Positions 19,583-29,584 are shown, numbered from the stretch's first letter. The stretch is DNA of 59,107 nucleotides from Actinomycetales bacterium (GCA_015654475.1 JAATGV010000021.1:1-59107); one strand, 5' to 3'. Translations and numbers: made by a program. The notes: generated from the sequence alone by a model not told the origin.

Positions 19583-21113
19583 CAATGAGAGCGGCCAAGA
19601 CTTCGACCTCGACGCCGCAACCGATAACGAGGCAGAGGCGACTCATCTGGTCGAGACCCTCGCCGCAGAGTCAGACGAGGACGCTGAGAATCGGGCACGC
19701 TCGTTGCGCTCGGGTTTGAGCGATTACGACCTCGACGACGAAGACCTCGGCCTGCTCGACTCAGATGGATACGCCCTGCCGGGCACAGCTGCGCAGATCG
19801 CTCTGCCGGTGCTCGCCGTCGTCGGTCGACCAAACGTGGGCAAGTCCACGCTGGTCAATCGCATCATCGGGCGTCGAGAGGCTGTCGTCGAAGACACCCC
19901 CGGCGTGACCCGCGACCGCGTGAGCTACCCCGCAGAGTGGAACGGTCGGCACTTCACGCTCGTCGACACGGGCGGCTGGGAGACAGGCATCACCGGCATC
20001 GGTGCGTCGGTCGCCGAACAGGCAGAAGTAGCTATCGAGCTCGCCGATGCAGTGCTTTTCGTGGTCGACGCGACTGTTGGTGCGACCGGGGTCGATGAGC
20101 AGTTGGTTCGCGTGCTGCGCCGTGCCAAGAAGCCGGTGATGCTTGTTGCCAACAAGGTGGATGATGTGCGCACCGAGTCCGATGCCGCCGCGCTGTGGGG
20201 ACTCGGCATGGGCGAGCCTTACCCCGTCTCTGGCCTACATGGCCGTGGCACCGGCGATCTGCTCGATGCGATTATGAAGATCCTGCCTCGCGAGTCGAGT
20301 GTGGCCAAGCCGGTTCTCGGCGGCCCCCGTCGTGTGGCGCTTGTTGGTCGGCCCAATGTCGGCAAGTCAAGCCTGCTCAACAAGGCGGCGGGCTCTGAGC
20401 GTGTCGTCGTGAACGATCTGGCGGGGACAACGCGCGACCCGGTGGACGAACAGGTCGAGATTCTGGGAAAGGCATGGAGATTCGTCGATACCGCGGGCAT
20501 CCGCCGCAGAGTTCACCTGCAGCAGGGAAGCGACTTCTACGCATCGCTGCGCACCGCAACGGCCATCGAACGAAGCGAGGTCGCCGTTGTGTTGTTCGAC
20601 GTGACCGAGCCGATCAGCGAGCAAGACGTTCGAATCGTAGACATGGTGATCGAGTCGGGGCGGGCTCTCGTGTTGGCGTTCAACAAATGGGATCTGCTCG
20701 ACGACGATCGGCGGCGTTACATTGAACGTGAGATCGAGCAAGACCTTGCTCATGTCGCCTGGGCGCCAAGAGTTAATCTCTCTGCATTGACTGGTCGTCA
20801 CCTGGAGAAGCTTGTACCAGCCCTTGAGGCGGCCCTCGATGGGTGGGACACCCGTGTGCCGACCGGAAAGTTCAACGCATTCCTGCAGGAATTGGCGCAG
20901 GCCCACCCGCATCCGTTGCGCGGCGGAAAGCAGCCCCGCATCCTGTTTGGCACCCAGGCATCTGCACAGCCACCCAGGTTCGTGCTGTTCACCACTGGGT
21001 TCCTCGACCCCGGTTATCGCCGATTCATCATTCGTCGTTTGCGCGAAGTTTATGGGTTCGTTGGCACCCCGATTGATGTCACAATGCGCATCCGCGAGAA
21101 GCGTCGTCGTTGA
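19566..21113 (+). CDS. der: ribosome biogenesis GTPase Der
   Basis: 515 aa from the ATG at 19566. An acidic N-terminal extension of about 75 residues, common in actinobacteria, precedes two GTPase domains: G1 GRPNVGKST near 90 with [15 protein letters not shown] and NKVD; and G1 GRPNVGKSS near 260 with VDTAGIRRR and NKWD. A KH-like C-terminal domain ends in MRIREKRRR. It is needed for 50S assembly. Last gene of the long operon. Confidence 0.96.
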   Translation: MTPPHDNESGQDFDLDAATDNEAEATHLVETLAAESDEDAENRARSLRSGLSDYDLDDEDLGLLDSDGYALPGTAAQIALPVLAVVGRPNVGKSTLVNRIIGRREAVVEDTPGVTRDRVSYPAEWNGRHFTLVDTGGWETGITGIGASVAEQAEVAIELADAVLFVVDATVGATGVDEQLVRVLRRAKKPVMLVANKVDDVRTESDAAALWGLGMGEPYPVSGLHGRGTGDLLDAIMKILPRESSVAKPVLGGPRRVALVGRPNVGKSSLLNKAAGSERVVVNDLAGTTRDPVDEQVEILGKAWRFVDTAGIRRRVHLQQGSDFYASLRTATAIERSEVAVVLFDVTEPISEQDVRIVDMVIESGRALVLAFNKWDLLDDDRRRYIEREIEQDLAHVAWAPRVNLSALTGRHLEKLVPALEAALDGWDTRVPTGKFNAFLQELAQAHPHPLRGGKQPRILFGTQASAQPPRFVLFTTGFLDPGYRRFIIRRLREVYGFVGTPIDVTMRIREKRRR

Positions 21114-21308
21114 CAATTCGATCGCGACTCGTGTTACATCGGGTTTCTTCACGTAATAAGCCGTTCACAATAAGGGGTTAACCTTAAGACAGTTGTTGCG
21201 ATGCATGTGCGACCTGGCCGGGAGAGGCGAACCTTTTCTTCAGGGGGACGATCACCGCGGCAATGGGCTCCGCACCAGGGTGCCCACGTTTATAGCGAAG
21301 GAAATTGC
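21114..21308 (+). promoter_or_regulatory. intergenic region and probable 5' leader of the cold shock gene
   Basis: 195 nt without a credible gene. A long untranslated leader is the norm for cspA-type genes and would fit here. Promoter hexamers cannot be assigned with confidence: AT-rich sequence at about 21150-21190 contains several weak candidates. A Shine-Dalgarno-like gaagga lies 8-13 nt before the csp ATG. Confidence 0.4.
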
Positions 21309-21515
21309 ATGGCCACCGGTACTGTCAAATGGTTCAGCCCAGATAAAGGCTTTGGTTTTATCTCTCCCGATGATGGAAGCGCAGATGTTTTCGCTCATCA
21401 CACGGCGATTGCGGGTAGCGGATACCGCAATCTCACAGAAAATCAGCATGTAGAGTTCGAGGTTACCCAGGGGCCAAAAGGCCTCCAGGCAGAAAACATC
21501 CGACCACTCGACTAG
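21309..21515 (+). CDS. cold shock protein
   Basis: 68 aa from the ATG at 21309 behind gaaggaaat. A single CspA-type OB fold: [15 protein letters not shown] contains RNP1 (KGFGFI), and DVFAHH is RNP2 with a His variant. It binds single-stranded RNA and DNA and melts RNA structure in the cold or generally. It is flanked by a long leader and a strong terminator, so it is a single-gene unit. Confidence 0.96.
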   Translation: MATGTVKWFSPDKGFGFISPDDGSADVFAHHTAIAGSGYRNLTENQHVEFEVTQGPKGLQAENIRPLD

Positions 21516-21539
21516 ACAACGAGGTTTTGAGCCTCAACG

Positions 21540-21574
21540 AAATGCCCCACCAGCGCCGCTGGGTGGGGCATTTT
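21540..21574 (+). terminator. intrinsic terminator of csp
   Basis: A 12-bp perfect stem (aaatgccccacc with ggtggggcattt), a 10-nt loop and a short T run. It lies 25 nt after the csp stop. Confidence 0.92.
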
Positions 21575-21623
21575 GCGTCTTGGCGGTGTCGGCGCGTTCG
21601 ATAGGATGGACGGCGGTGCTGAT

Positions 21624-22400
21624 ATGACAAAAAAACAACTTATCGCCTTCGACCTCGACGACACTCTCGCCCCATCGAAGTCACGACTTCCCGATGAAAC
21701 GGCTGAGCTTGTCGCCCAGTTGCTTGACGTGGCTCAAGTCGGGGTGATCTCCGGCGGCCGGTTCGAACAGTTCACGATGCAAGTGGTTGAGCCAGTCAGT
21801 GCGCAACCTGGCGTGCGGCTGGACAATCTGCACCTGATGCCTACCTGCGGCACACAATACTTCCGCTTCGAGGGTGGCACGTGGGAATGCGTGTATGCCG
21901 AAAACCTCACCGAGGATGAGAAGTCTCGGGCTCTGTTGGCACTAGAGGGCGAGGCCAAGCGCTTGGGTTACTGGGCGGCGGAAACCTGGGGCCCCATCAT
22001 CGAGGACCGAGGTTCGCAGATCACGTTTTCGGCTCTCGGCCAGTCCGCGCCGATTGAGGCAAAACAGGCCTGGGATCCGACGAGCGAGAAGAAGAATGCG
22101 TTGCGCCAGGCTGTGCAGGCGGCGGTTCCCGACCTCGACGTGCACGCAGGCGGAACAACATCCATCGATATCACCCGGCAAGGCATTGATAAGGCCTATG
22201 GCATGCGCAAGTTGGAGGCGGTCACGGGGATTCCGCTCGACGCGATGCTTTTCGTCGGCGACCGACTTGACCCAGACGGCAACGACTACCCCGTCAAGGC
22301 CATGGGCGTGGACTGCGTTTCTGTCACCGGTTGGCCCGACACCGCAGCACTGTTGCGTGAGTTGATTCCGCAGCTCGCCGACACTGGCACGGCACGCTGA
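21624..22400 (+). CDS. HAD-IIB family hydrolase
   Basis: 258 aa from the ATG at 21624 (MTKKQLIAFDLDDTLAPSK); in-frame ATGs at 21573 and 21606 lack spaced binding sites. HAD motif I is DLDDT, motif II ISGGR, and the conserved lysine-containing region near DITRQGIDKAYGM leads to motif IV GDRLDPDGNDYP. The IIB cap is of the phosphomannomutase/sucrose-phosphatase type. Sugar-phosphate phosphatase activity is likely; the substrate is unknown. It overlaps the next start by one base. Confidence 0.87.
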   Translation: MTKKQLIAFDLDDTLAPSKSRLPDETAELVAQLLDVAQVGVISGGRFEQFTMQVVEPVSAQPGVRLDNLHLMPTCGTQYFRFEGGTWECVYAENLTEDEKSRALLALEGEAKRLGYWAAETWGPIIEDRGSQITFSALGQSAPIEAKQAWDPTSEKKNALRQAVQAAVPDLDVHAGGTTSIDITRQGIDKAYGMRKLEAVTGIPLDAMLFVGDRLDPDGNDYPVKAMGVDCVSVTGWPDTAALLRELIPQLADTGTAR

Positions 22401-22852
22401 TGCGGTGGACGACACCGATACTCATTCGCTGGTCCGACCTCGACGCATACGGGCACGTCAACAACGTCTCTCTTGCCGAGTACCTGCAAGAAGCCCGCAC
22501 CCGGCTCTTTCGCGAGCCCGAGTGGGACAGCACCCTGACCTTGGCCGAGAACGATGCGTTGACAATCGTCGCCCACCAAGAACTCGAGTATCGGTCCCAA
22601 GTCGCTTTCCGCGCTGAACCTTTGCTTGTGGATGTCTGGGTCACCAGAGCCGTCGGCGCGTCTCTCGAATTGGGATTTGAGATCGTGAACCAGACGCGCA
22701 CCGAAAGCTACCTCGTCGGCACCAACCTCATCACCCTTGTGCCTCGCGGCTCATCCACGCCAAGGCGACTGACGGAAACCGAGAAAGCCGCTGGCGCGCA
22801 CTTCGCCGGTGAACCAGTGAAGTTTCGGCGCCAGCGCAGACGCGAACATTGA
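22400..22852 (+). CDS. acyl-CoA thioesterase, hotdog fold (4HBT)
   Basis: 150 aa. The 4-hydroxybenzoyl-CoA thioesterase signature is at the N-terminus: IRWSDLDAYGHVNN, with the catalytic Asp, then YLQEARTRLF. It probably hydrolyses acyl-CoA. TGATG coupling to the HAD gene suggests one transcript, but no shared pathway is evident. Confidence 0.88.
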   Translation: MRWTTPILIRWSDLDAYGHVNNVSLAEYLQEARTRLFREPEWDSTLTLAENDALTIVAHQELEYRSQVAFRAEPLLVDVWVTRAVGASLELGFEIVNQTRTESYLVGTNLITLVPRGSSTPRRLTETEKAAGAHFAGEPVKFRRQRRREH

Positions 22853-22904
22853 TTCCTATCCGCAACCTTTCAAACCGCAACCTCTCGAAGAAGACAGCTT
22901 CCAT

Positions 22905-24419
22905 ATGAATACGGATGTTCAACTCATCGCCTACGCTGATCGACTTGGCGGGAGTATTCCCGCGCTCACCGAGTTGATGCGCGGGCCGTTCGCTGGAGCC
23001 TTCTCCGGGGTGCACATCCTCCCGTTCTTCACCCCATTCGATGGCGCGGATGCCGGGTTCGACCCGGTCGATCACACGCAGGTCGACCCGCGGCTTGGCA
23101 CCTGGGACGACGTGCGCGAGCTCTCGCGCAGTCACACCACTGTGGTCGACCTGATCGTGAACCATGTCTCGTCGGATTCGGCAGCCTTTCTCGATGTTCG
23201 TAAAAACGGCACCGCGTCTGAGTGGTACCCGCTGTTTCTGACCATGTCGAGCGTCTTTCCCGATGGCGCGACCGAGGAGCAACTGACTCGTATTTACCGC
23301 CCGCGCCCCGGTCTGCCCTTTACCCCGATCGTCCTCGGCGAGGAACTGCGCTATGTATGGACGACATTCACGTCGAAACAGATCGATGTCAATGTGAGGT
23401 CGGATGCTGGGCGCGCCTACCTCACCAGCATCCTTGACGCCGTCGCGGCAGCCGGCGTCAGCCTGGTCCGGCTCGACGCCGTCGGCTATGCGGTCAAGAC
23501 GCCCGGCACCACAAGTTTCATGACGCCCGAGACGTTCGCCTTCATCGATGAGTTCACGGCTCAGGCCCGCGCCAAAGGCGTTGACGTCCTGGTCGAAGTG
23601 CACTCGTATTACCGGCGCCAGGTCGAGATCGGCGAACGCGTCGACCTGGTCTACGACTTCGCACTGCCGCCGCTCATCCTGCATTCGCTGTACAGCGGAA
23701 ATGGTGAAGCGCTTGTCGACTGGATGCGCGTGCGTCCGCGCAACGCCGTCACCGTTCTCGACACACACGACGGGATTGGCGTGATCGACGTCGGCCCCGA
23801 CCAGACCGTGCTTCCGGGCGAGGCCCCGCGACCCGGCCTGCTCGACGCGGCGCAAATCGACGCGCTCGTCGACGGCATCCATCAGCACACCGGCGGCGCA
23901 AGCGCGCGCGCGACAGGAGCAGCCGCATCCAACCTCGACCTCTACCAGGTCAATTCCACCTACTACGATGCCCTTGGCGCCGACGACCGTCGCTACCTTG
24001 CAGCTCGGGCGATCCAGTTCTTCACCCCCGGCATTCCGCAGGTGTATTACGTGGGGGCGCTCGCGGGCGGTAACGACCTGGACCTGCTGGAGCGCACCGG
24101 GGTAGGGCGCGACATCAACCGGCACTATTACACGCCCACCGAGGTGGCCGAGGAACTCGAGCGGCCAGTCGTGGCTGCATTGCTCGCGCTATGCCGGTTT
24201 CGCAACCAGCTCGAGGCGTTCGACGGCGACGTCGCAGCCGAGCTGGACGGGACGCGCCTGATCATGAGGCGCAAGGGCGTTGCCGTGCCCTCTGTGTCTG
24301 TCGAGCTGACCGTGGATCTGGCTTCAGGTGCCGCAGGCATCGATTGGGTGGATGCGCATGGTCGCCATGGCAGCAGCACCGATCTGCTTCGCGATCCCCC
24401 GGTCGTGGCTGCACGCTAG
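22905..24419 (+). CDS. sucrose phosphorylase (GH13 subfamily 18)
   Basis: 504 aa. It converts sucrose and phosphate to glucose 1-phosphate and fructose. The order and residues match the bifidobacterial enzyme: VQLIAYADRLGG at the start, VNHVSSDS, nucleophile Asp in LVRLDAVGYA (about 192), acid/base Glu in LVEVHSYY (about 232) and the third Asp in DTHDGIGV (about 288). No transporter is adjacent, so sucrose entry must be encoded elsewhere. Related GH13_18 members acting on glucosylglycerate or sucrose 6-phosphate cannot be fully excluded. Confidence 0.88.
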   Translation: MNTDVQLIAYADRLGGSIPALTELMRGPFAGAFSGVHILPFFTPFDGADAGFDPVDHTQVDPRLGTWDDVRELSRSHTTVVDLIVNHVSSDSAAFLDVRKNGTASEWYPLFLTMSSVFPDGATEEQLTRIYRPRPGLPFTPIVLGEELRYVWTTFTSKQIDVNVRSDAGRAYLTSILDAVAAAGVSLVRLDAVGYAVKTPGTTSFMTPETFAFIDEFTAQARAKGVDVLVEVHSYYRRQVEIGERVDLVYDFALPPLILHSLYSGNGEALVDWMRVRPRNAVTVLDTHDGIGVIDVGPDQTVLPGEAPRPGLLDAAQIDALVDGIHQHTGGASARATGAAASNLDLYQVNSTYYDALGADDRRYLAARAIQFFTPGIPQVYYVGALAGGNDLDLLERTGVGRDINRHYYTPTEVAEELERPVVAALLALCRFRNQLEAFDGDVAAELDGTRLIMRRKGVAVPSVSVELTVDLASGAAGIDWVDAHGRHGSSTDLLRDPPVVAAR

Positions 24420-24427
24420 GGGCGACA

Positions 24428-25477
24428 TCAGACCTGGTGCGATGCCTTCTCGAACGCGTCGACGAAACCGTCGACATCCGACATGCTCGTGTCCCACGAC
24501 GTAACCCAGCGCACTTCGTTCGCCAAAGCATCCCAGTCGTAGAACCGAGTCGTTGCGCGAAAGGCGTCGGCGAGGTGGGCGGGCAGCCGCAGGAAAACCT
24601 GGTTCGATTCGCGTTTCTGTGTAAGTTCGAGCGGATCGATTCGTGAACTGTTCGACAACTCAGTGAGGCGATCGACAAGCAGGGCCGCCATCTCATTGGC
24701 ATGACGACCGAGTCCAATGCCGAGGTCATCCGCCAGCAGAGCACTGATCTGGGCGCTCACGAATCGCGCCTTGCTTGGCAGCTGCATGAGGTACTTCTGA
24801 ATATATTCTGTTCCGAGAATATGAGGGTTGGCCACCACGACTGCCTCGGCTGCCAGCGCCCCGTTCTTGGTTGCGCCGATGCTGAAGATGTCGACGCCCG
24901 CATCGACCGTGACGGCTTTCAGATCGCAGTCGAGGGCGGCGAGCGCGTTGAAGATACGGGCACCATCCAGGTGAACCATCATGCCGCGGGAATGAGCCCA
25001 CTCGGCCAGCGCGCGAATCTCCTCCTGGGTATATACGGTGCCCAGCTCAGTGGTGTTGGCAATGCTCAGGGTGGTTGCCTGAGGGGTGTGCACGAAACCG
25101 TCATGCCAATCGATGGCCTCAAGCGCGTCGACTGTGAGCTTGCCGTCGGCGGACGCGACGGGAAGAAGCGGAAGACCGCTCAACCTCACCGATGCCCCGC
25201 CTTCGTCGCCGATCATGTGGCCGTGGCCGCTCGTGACGATCGCTCCCCAGCGCGGACTCGCCGCCGTCACGCTTACCACATTCGCGCCCGTGCCGGTAAG
25301 CACTGGAAAGACCTGTGCTTTCATTTCAAGCATTTCCGAGACCGTCGCGTTCAGTGCGCTGGTGTAGGCGTCATCGCCGTACGACGGCACGTGCGAGCGA
25401 TTCGCGTCAATGATCGCCTGCAGAACGGCGGGGTGAATGGTGGCGTAATTGTCGCTTGCAAGATGCGTTTCGGGCAT
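24428..25477 (-). CDS. low-specificity threonine aldolase / beta-eliminating lyase
   Basis: 349 aa PLP enzyme of the aspartate aminotransferase fold. It starts MPETHLASDNYATIHP with YGDDAYT (family YGDD), and has HMIGDEGGA, VHLDGARIFNA with the PLP Asp, and the Schiff-base Lys in SIGATKNGALAA near residue 203. It cleaves L-threonine to glycine and acetaldehyde. It converges on sucrose phosphorylase with an 8-nt gap and is divergent from the glutaredoxin gene. Confidence 0.9.
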   Translation of the reverse strand: MPETHLASDNYATIHPAVLQAIIDANRSHVPSYGDDAYTSALNATVSEMLEMKAQVFPVLTGTGANVVSVTAASPRWGAIVTSGHGHMIGDEGGASVRLSGLPLLPVASADGKLTVDALEAIDWHDGFVHTPQATTLSIANTTELGTVYTQEEIRALAEWAHSRGMMVHLDGARIFNALAALDCDLKAVTVDAGVDIFSIGATKNGALAAEAVVVANPHILGTEYIQKYLMQLPSKARFVSAQISALLADDLGIGLGRHANEMAALLVDRLTELSNSSRIDPLELTQKRESNQVFLRLPAHLADAFRATTRFYDWDALANEVRWVTSWDTSMSDVDGFVDAFEKASHQV

Positions 25478-25541
25478 TGCTCAAGCCTACGCGTACGTGC
25501 GGGGGCTGGGGTCTGAGGCGTGTCGAGGATATGATTTGTCC

Positions 25542-25817
25542 ATGAGTGAAGAAGTTGTTGAACCACAGGCGGAGATCGCGTTCTATGGGGCGGGCTGGTG
25601 TAGCGACTGTCGGCGCTCGAAGGCGCTGCTCGACTCACTCGGAGTTGCATACGTGTACAACGACGTCGAGCACGACCCGGTTGCGACAGACGAGGCGAAG
25701 GCGCTATCCGGGGGCACCCACATCCCGGTCATCAATTTTCCCGATGGCGCGGTACAGGTCGAGCCATCCGACGCCGACCTCACCGCGAAGCTCGTCGAAC
25801 TCGGCGTGATCGCGTAG
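25542..25817 (+). CDS. glutaredoxin-like protein (mycoredoxin type)
   Basis: 91 aa from the ATG at 25542. A thioredoxin fold with the redox motif WCSDC at 19-23 and cis-proline loop THIPVINFPDG. Actinobacteria that use mycothiol carry such proteins as mycoredoxins (typical motif WCxxC); this assignment is by similarity. It is divergent from the threonine aldolase gene, with a 64-nt shared promoter region. Confidence 0.85.
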   Translation: MSEEVVEPQAEIAFYGAGWCSDCRRSKALLDSLGVAYVYNDVEHDPVATDEAKALSGGTHIPVINFPDGAVQVEPSDADLTAKLVELGVIA

Positions 25818-25855
25818 CAGCTCGATAGCCGTCGATCGCTGACTCAGGAGAACAC

Positions 25856-26776
25856 ATGGCCGAGCCATACACAGTGGTGCCCGGGGCGTATGTCGGCGGC
25901 CTTCGTTATGTCGACATACTTGGCGAGAGCGCGCGTGGGCGAGTTTTTCTGCACGGCGCGCACGTCACGTCCTGGGTGCCCGACGGCGCGGCCGAGTCAG
26001 TCATCTGGCTGAGCGAACGGGCGCAGTTCGCCGAGGGAGTCGCCATTCGCGGCGGAGTGCCGATCTGCTTCCCCTGGTTCGGGCCGGATGTCCCGCCTGC
26101 GGGCGGCCCCGCACATGGGTTGGCGCGACTTGTCGACTGGCATTTCGACGGGGTGGATGCGGCTGCCGATGGTGCAGTTACCGCTCGCTTCTCGGTCGAT
26201 AGTTCGTCTGATGCACCCGATCCAGGATGGCACGAGGCCTTTCGTGTTCGCCCCGAGGAACTGGGTGAAGTGCGGTTTCGGGCGGTCTACAGCGTCACTT
26301 TCGGCGACACGCTGACGACGAGCCTGCGCGTAACCAATACGGGCGATCGCGCGCTTGGATTCGAGGCGGCCATCCACAGCTATTACGCCGTCTCTGACAT
26401 CACCCAGGTCGCGGTGTCCGGGCTTGAAGGCATCTCGTATGAGGAGCGGGCGGCTGGGGCGGCACAAGAAGAGCGGCGGGATGTTGCGGAGGTGCGTTTT
26501 GCCGGCGAGGTCGACCGGCTGTACGCGCAGGCGCCGTCGCGGGTCACGCTGACCGATGCTGGGCTGGGCCGCACGATAAGGCTCGACTCATCCGGGGCGG
26601 CGGGCTGGGTGGTCTGGAACCCGCATGTGGCGAAGGCCGAGCGCATGGCAGACTTCGGGGACGACGAGTGGCGTGGCATGGTGTGTCTCGAACCCGTGTG
26701 CCTTGGCGAGAACACGGTGTGGCTGCAGCCGGGGGAGTCGCACACCATCTCCGTGACGACAACGCTCATCCGGTAG
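25856..26776 (+). CDS. D-hexose-6-phosphate mutarotase
   Basis: 306 aa beta-sandwich of the aldose-1-epimerase/YeaD type. Family residues: LHGAHVTSWVP near residue 30, IRGGVPICFPWFGP near 63, HGLARLVDW with the catalytic His, and LGFEAAIHSYYAVSDI; the C-terminal MVCLEPVCLGENTV segment carries the Glu. It interconverts anomers of glucose 6-phosphate. It follows the glutaredoxin gene by 38 nt with a small binding site (aggagaac). Confidence 0.9.
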   Translation: MAEPYTVVPGAYVGGLRYVDILGESARGRVFLHGAHVTSWVPDGAAESVIWLSERAQFAEGVAIRGGVPICFPWFGPDVPPAGGPAHGLARLVDWHFDGVDAAADGAVTARFSVDSSSDAPDPGWHEAFRVRPEELGEVRFRAVYSVTFGDTLTTSLRVTNTGDRALGFEAAIHSYYAVSDITQVAVSGLEGISYEERAAGAAQEERRDVAEVRFAGEVDRLYAQAPSRVTLTDAGLGRTIRLDSSGAAGWVVWNPHVAKAERMADFGDDEWRGMVCLEPVCLGENTVWLQPGESHTISVTTTLIR

Positions 26777-26980
26777 ATCGCGCCGCCCGCCCAATAGGTC
26801 GCTGTCGAGTGGCAGTGGTCGTGGCGGCATATCCGACGCATGTGCTGTGCTGTGGCGGGCTGCCGAGGTTGTCTTAATTGTTGTCGTTTGTCATTTCGGG
26901 TCATAAGTTTTGGCGTGCGCACAAGTGCATGTGCATTGCCGATACGATGAAGAACCACATATTGACTGAAGGGGAATCAC

Positions 26981-27325
26981 ATGTCCGTACCTGTTCCAAC
27001 ATCGCAAAAGAGTTTCGTGGCCACATGGCTTCTCGCGCTTCTTCTGGGAGGGCTCGGAATCGACCGCTTTTATCTCGGGAAAATCGGTACAGGAGTGCTC
27101 AAACTCATTACAGCAGGGGGATTCGGAATTTGGGCGTTGATCGACCTCATCCTCACCCTGACCGGCAACCACCATGATTCCGCTGGTCTTCCTCTTGCCG
27201 GTTATCAGGAGAACAAGAAGATCGCCTGGATCGTCACCATCATCCTTTACGCCGCCGGTATCGTCATCGGCATTATCAGCGCGATCATCACCACGCTCGC
27301 GGCTGCGACGCTCATCGGCTCCTAG
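26981..27325 (+). CDS. TM2 domain-containing membrane protein
   Basis: 114 aa after aaggggaatc. The TM2 domain is at about 12-60: helix, GGLGIDRFYLGKIGTGVLKLITAGGFGIWALIDLI, with the DRFYLG turn. An additional membrane helix follows at about 78-112. Function of TM2 proteins in bacteria is not known. The 204 nt upstream hold no other gene. Confidence 0.88.
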   Translation: MSVPVPTSQKSFVATWLLALLLGGLGIDRFYLGKIGTGVLKLITAGGFGIWALIDLILTLTGNHHDSAGLPLAGYQENKKIAWIVTIILYAAGIVIGIISAIITTLAAATLIGS

Positions 27326-27344
27326 GCACAGCAGGACCGAGATA

Positions 27345-28127
27345 GTGGTTTATCCCAACTCATCGGCCTGGAGTCCCGTGAGTTCCGTGGAAGAGTGCTC
27401 TCGTTTCCTAGTAGTGTCGGCCCGGCCCGATGACGTGCCGCGGGCCGGCGAGCTGGCCTCCATCCGCTCGGCGACAGGACTGGCGACCGCACGCATCCAT
27501 GCGCATCGGGTAGACGTCTCGGGATTGCCGGACGAGCTTTTCGGCGGAGAGTTCTCGGGCGCCATCGTGGGCGGCAGCCCGTTTATGCTGACGGATGCGG
27601 CAAGCCAGAAGTCTGAGGCTGCGTTACGCACGGAACGGGAATTGACGAGACTTGCCGAGTTCTCGTTGGAGAGCGGGTTCCCGGTGTTTTTCACGTGCTA
27701 CGGCATCGGCATTGTCGGTCGGCTGCTCGGCGGCGCTGTGGACACGGATCACGCCGAGGAAGCAGGTCCCGTGTGGGTTACACGTACACCCGAGGCACGG
27801 AACGACCCGCTGACAGCGGAGTTGCCTGAGCGCTTTCTCGCGGTCACGGGGCACAAGGAGTCAGTCAGCGAGCTGCCCTCGGGCGCGACGCTGCTTGCAA
27901 CCCGGGCGGAGTGCCCGGTACAGCTGTTTCGGGCAGGGGAGGCGCTGTATGCGAGCCAGTTTCACCCGGAGCCGACAGGTGCCGATTTCGCCGAACGGGC
28001 AAGGCACTATCAGACGTATGGCTATTTTCCCGCGGATGAGCTTGCGCGTGTGACCGGTGAACTCGAGGCAGCTCACGTCGTTGAGCCGCGTCGGCTGCTC
28101 GCTCGATTCGTTGAACTGTTCGGATAG
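27345..28127 (+). CDS. class I glutamine amidotransferase-like protein
   Basis: 260 aa from a GTG at 27345 preceded by aggac; GTGs at 27378 and 27387 are alternatives because the head is not conserved. The triad is readable: Cys in FFTCYGIGIVG (about 118), and His and Glu in SQFHPEPTG (about 206-208). Such stand-alone proteins resemble GMP synthase (glutamine-hydrolyzing) domains and act on gamma-glutamyl compounds or partner synthetases. No partner gene is next to it. Confidence 0.85.
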   Translation: MVYPNSSAWSPVSSVEECSRFLVVSARPDDVPRAGELASIRSATGLATARIHAHRVDVSGLPDELFGGEFSGAIVGGSPFMLTDAASQKSEAALRTERELTRLAEFSLESGFPVFFTCYGIGIVGRLLGGAVDTDHAEEAGPVWVTRTPEARNDPLTAELPERFLAVTGHKESVSELPSGATLLATRAECPVQLFRAGEALYASQFHPEPTGADFAERARHYQTYGYFPADELARVTGELEAAHVVEPRRLLARFVELFG

Positions 28128-28151
28128 CTGCTGGCGGCTGTTTGCCGGGAG

Positions 28152-28760
28152 TCAGTCGACGAATACGTTCGACACGAACCCATGCAATCGAGTGCGTAGC
28201 GTGTCGATGCGGCGCTCGATGAAGCCGCCGAAGTCGGCCTGCAAGTCGTGCGGACGGGCGTTGCGAATGGTCAGTGAACAACTGAAGTCGTCGCAGATAT
28301 AGGTGCCGACCGTGCTGCCGGTGCGGCCCGACTCACCCGTCAACGGTGCGGTGAACAGCCGCACGAGGGATGCGGGCTGCTGCGTTCCGCACAGCGCGCA
28401 GATGTTGAGACGGTCAGGCCTCGCCGAACTCTGCGGTACGCGGAGCAGGATCGTGGTCAGCGTGGTGTGTTGGGGCGTCCCGGCTCTGCCAGCCTCGGCA
28501 GCGGAGCCACCGGTAGTCCCAGAGCCGTGTGATCCTTGGCTGATTGCGCTCGCATCCACCGCACCTATACCATTCGCGTCGTTCGTCTGGCGCCAATAAG
28601 TCATGTATGCCTGGCGCGGCGCACGGGTGTCGTGCCAGCCGAGGTAGTCGCGAGAATCCCAAAGGATTTCATGGAGCCCAGGCATGGTCATCTGCGCAGC
28701 GACATCGGGGCCAGCGTTGATGAGAGACGCACGAATCTCGGCTTCGGTAAACGGCTTCAT
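28152..28760 (-). CDS. FBP domain protein (treble-clef zinc finger)
   Basis: 202 aa. The C-terminal two thirds match the FBP treble-clef family related to elongation factor G-binding proteins. One Cys pair in CALCGT lies near 122 and a second pair in CDDFSCS near 157; RNARPHDLQADFGGFIERRIDTLRTRL completes the domain. A glycine/serine-rich insert sits near 75-95. FusB-type relatives rescue stalled EF-G and give fusidic acid resistance; that role here is not shown. It is convergent with the amidotransferase gene. Confidence 0.85.
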   Translation of the reverse strand: MKPFTEAEIRASLINAGPDVAAQMTMPGLHEILWDSRDYLGWHDTRAPRQAYMTYWRQTNDANGIGAVDASAISQGSHGSGTTGGSAAEAGRAGTPQHTTLTTILLRVPQSSARPDRLNICALCGTQQPASLVRLFTAPLTGESGRTGSTVGTYICDDFSCSLTIRNARPHDLQADFGGFIERRIDTLRTRLHGFVSNVFVD

Positions 28761-29002
28761 ATGAGTTCCAGTTTAGGGGCGCAACGGAGTGAGATGTCGA
28801 GCGTGGCCTTCGCGAACTGGGCGACTTGCCTCTGTTGAGTGCCCCTGCCTGCGCTGTGCATCGGCAAGGGAAGTTGCTGACATCGGGAATAAGCTTGGAA
28901 CGTCAAGTGTCACACTTATAGGCGAACTTCCGTCAGCACGTTGGTGCGGACGTTTCGACCATATGCGTTTACAGATCAATAAAGAAAGTGTTGGTAGCAA
29001 TA

Positions 29003-29551
29003 GTGGTTTACAAGGTCGGGTATATTATCGGCAGCCTCTCGGAGGGATCGGTGAACCGCAAGTTTGCCAAAGCTCTCGTAGGGTTGGCCCCGGAGTCTGT
29101 AGAGTTCGTTGAAATTCCGATCAAAGACCTTCCGGTGTACAACCGCGATTTGGATGCCGATTACCCCGCAGAGGCGGTGGCGTTCAAGGACGCCCTCAAG
29201 GCCGTTGACGCACTGCTTTATGTGACACCCGAGTACAACCGCTCGATTCCCGGCAGCCTGAAGAACGCCATCGACTGGGCGTCACGCCCATACGGTCAGG
29301 GTGGGCTCACCAATCCCTCTGCGATCGCCGGCGTTTCGGGAGGACCGATCGGTACAGCCGTGGCGCAGAGCCACTTGCGTCAGATCCTCGGATTCTTCTC
29401 GGCTGTGCTGTACGGACAGCCAGAGCTCTACATCCAGTGGACTGAAGAGTTGCTTACCCCAGATGACAGCGCCTTTGCTGAGGGGAATGTGGGCTTCTTC
29501 CAGGGCTGGATGGACGGATTCGTTGCGTTCCTCGAGAAGCAGCTCGGCTAG
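29003..29551 (+). CDS. NADPH-dependent FMN reductase family protein
   Basis: 182 aa from a GTG at 29003 so that the protein begins VYKVGYIIGS; a GTG at 28988 gives five more residues and neither has a strong binding site. A flavodoxin-like fold: phosphate loop GSLSEGSVNRK and the flavin-binding TPEYNRSIPGSLKNAIDW. It reduces FMN or quinone-like substrates. The upstream 240 nt are AT-richer than average and probably carry the promoter, but no box is clear. Confidence 0.87.
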   Translation: MVYKVGYIIGSLSEGSVNRKFAKALVGLAPESVEFVEIPIKDLPVYNRDLDADYPAEAVAFKDALKAVDALLYVTPEYNRSIPGSLKNAIDWASRPYGQGGLTNPSAIAGVSGGPIGTAVAQSHLRQILGFFSAVLYGQPELYIQWTEELLTPDDSAFAEGNVGFFQGWMDGFVAFLEKQLG

Positions 29552-29584
29552 TCGTCTCGCTATGAAGTAACACCGATTTCGGTG

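Noticed and set aside
22731-24125. 464-codon minus-strand frame opposite sucrose phosphorylase
   Set aside because: Shadow; the plus strand has every catalytic residue of GH13_18.
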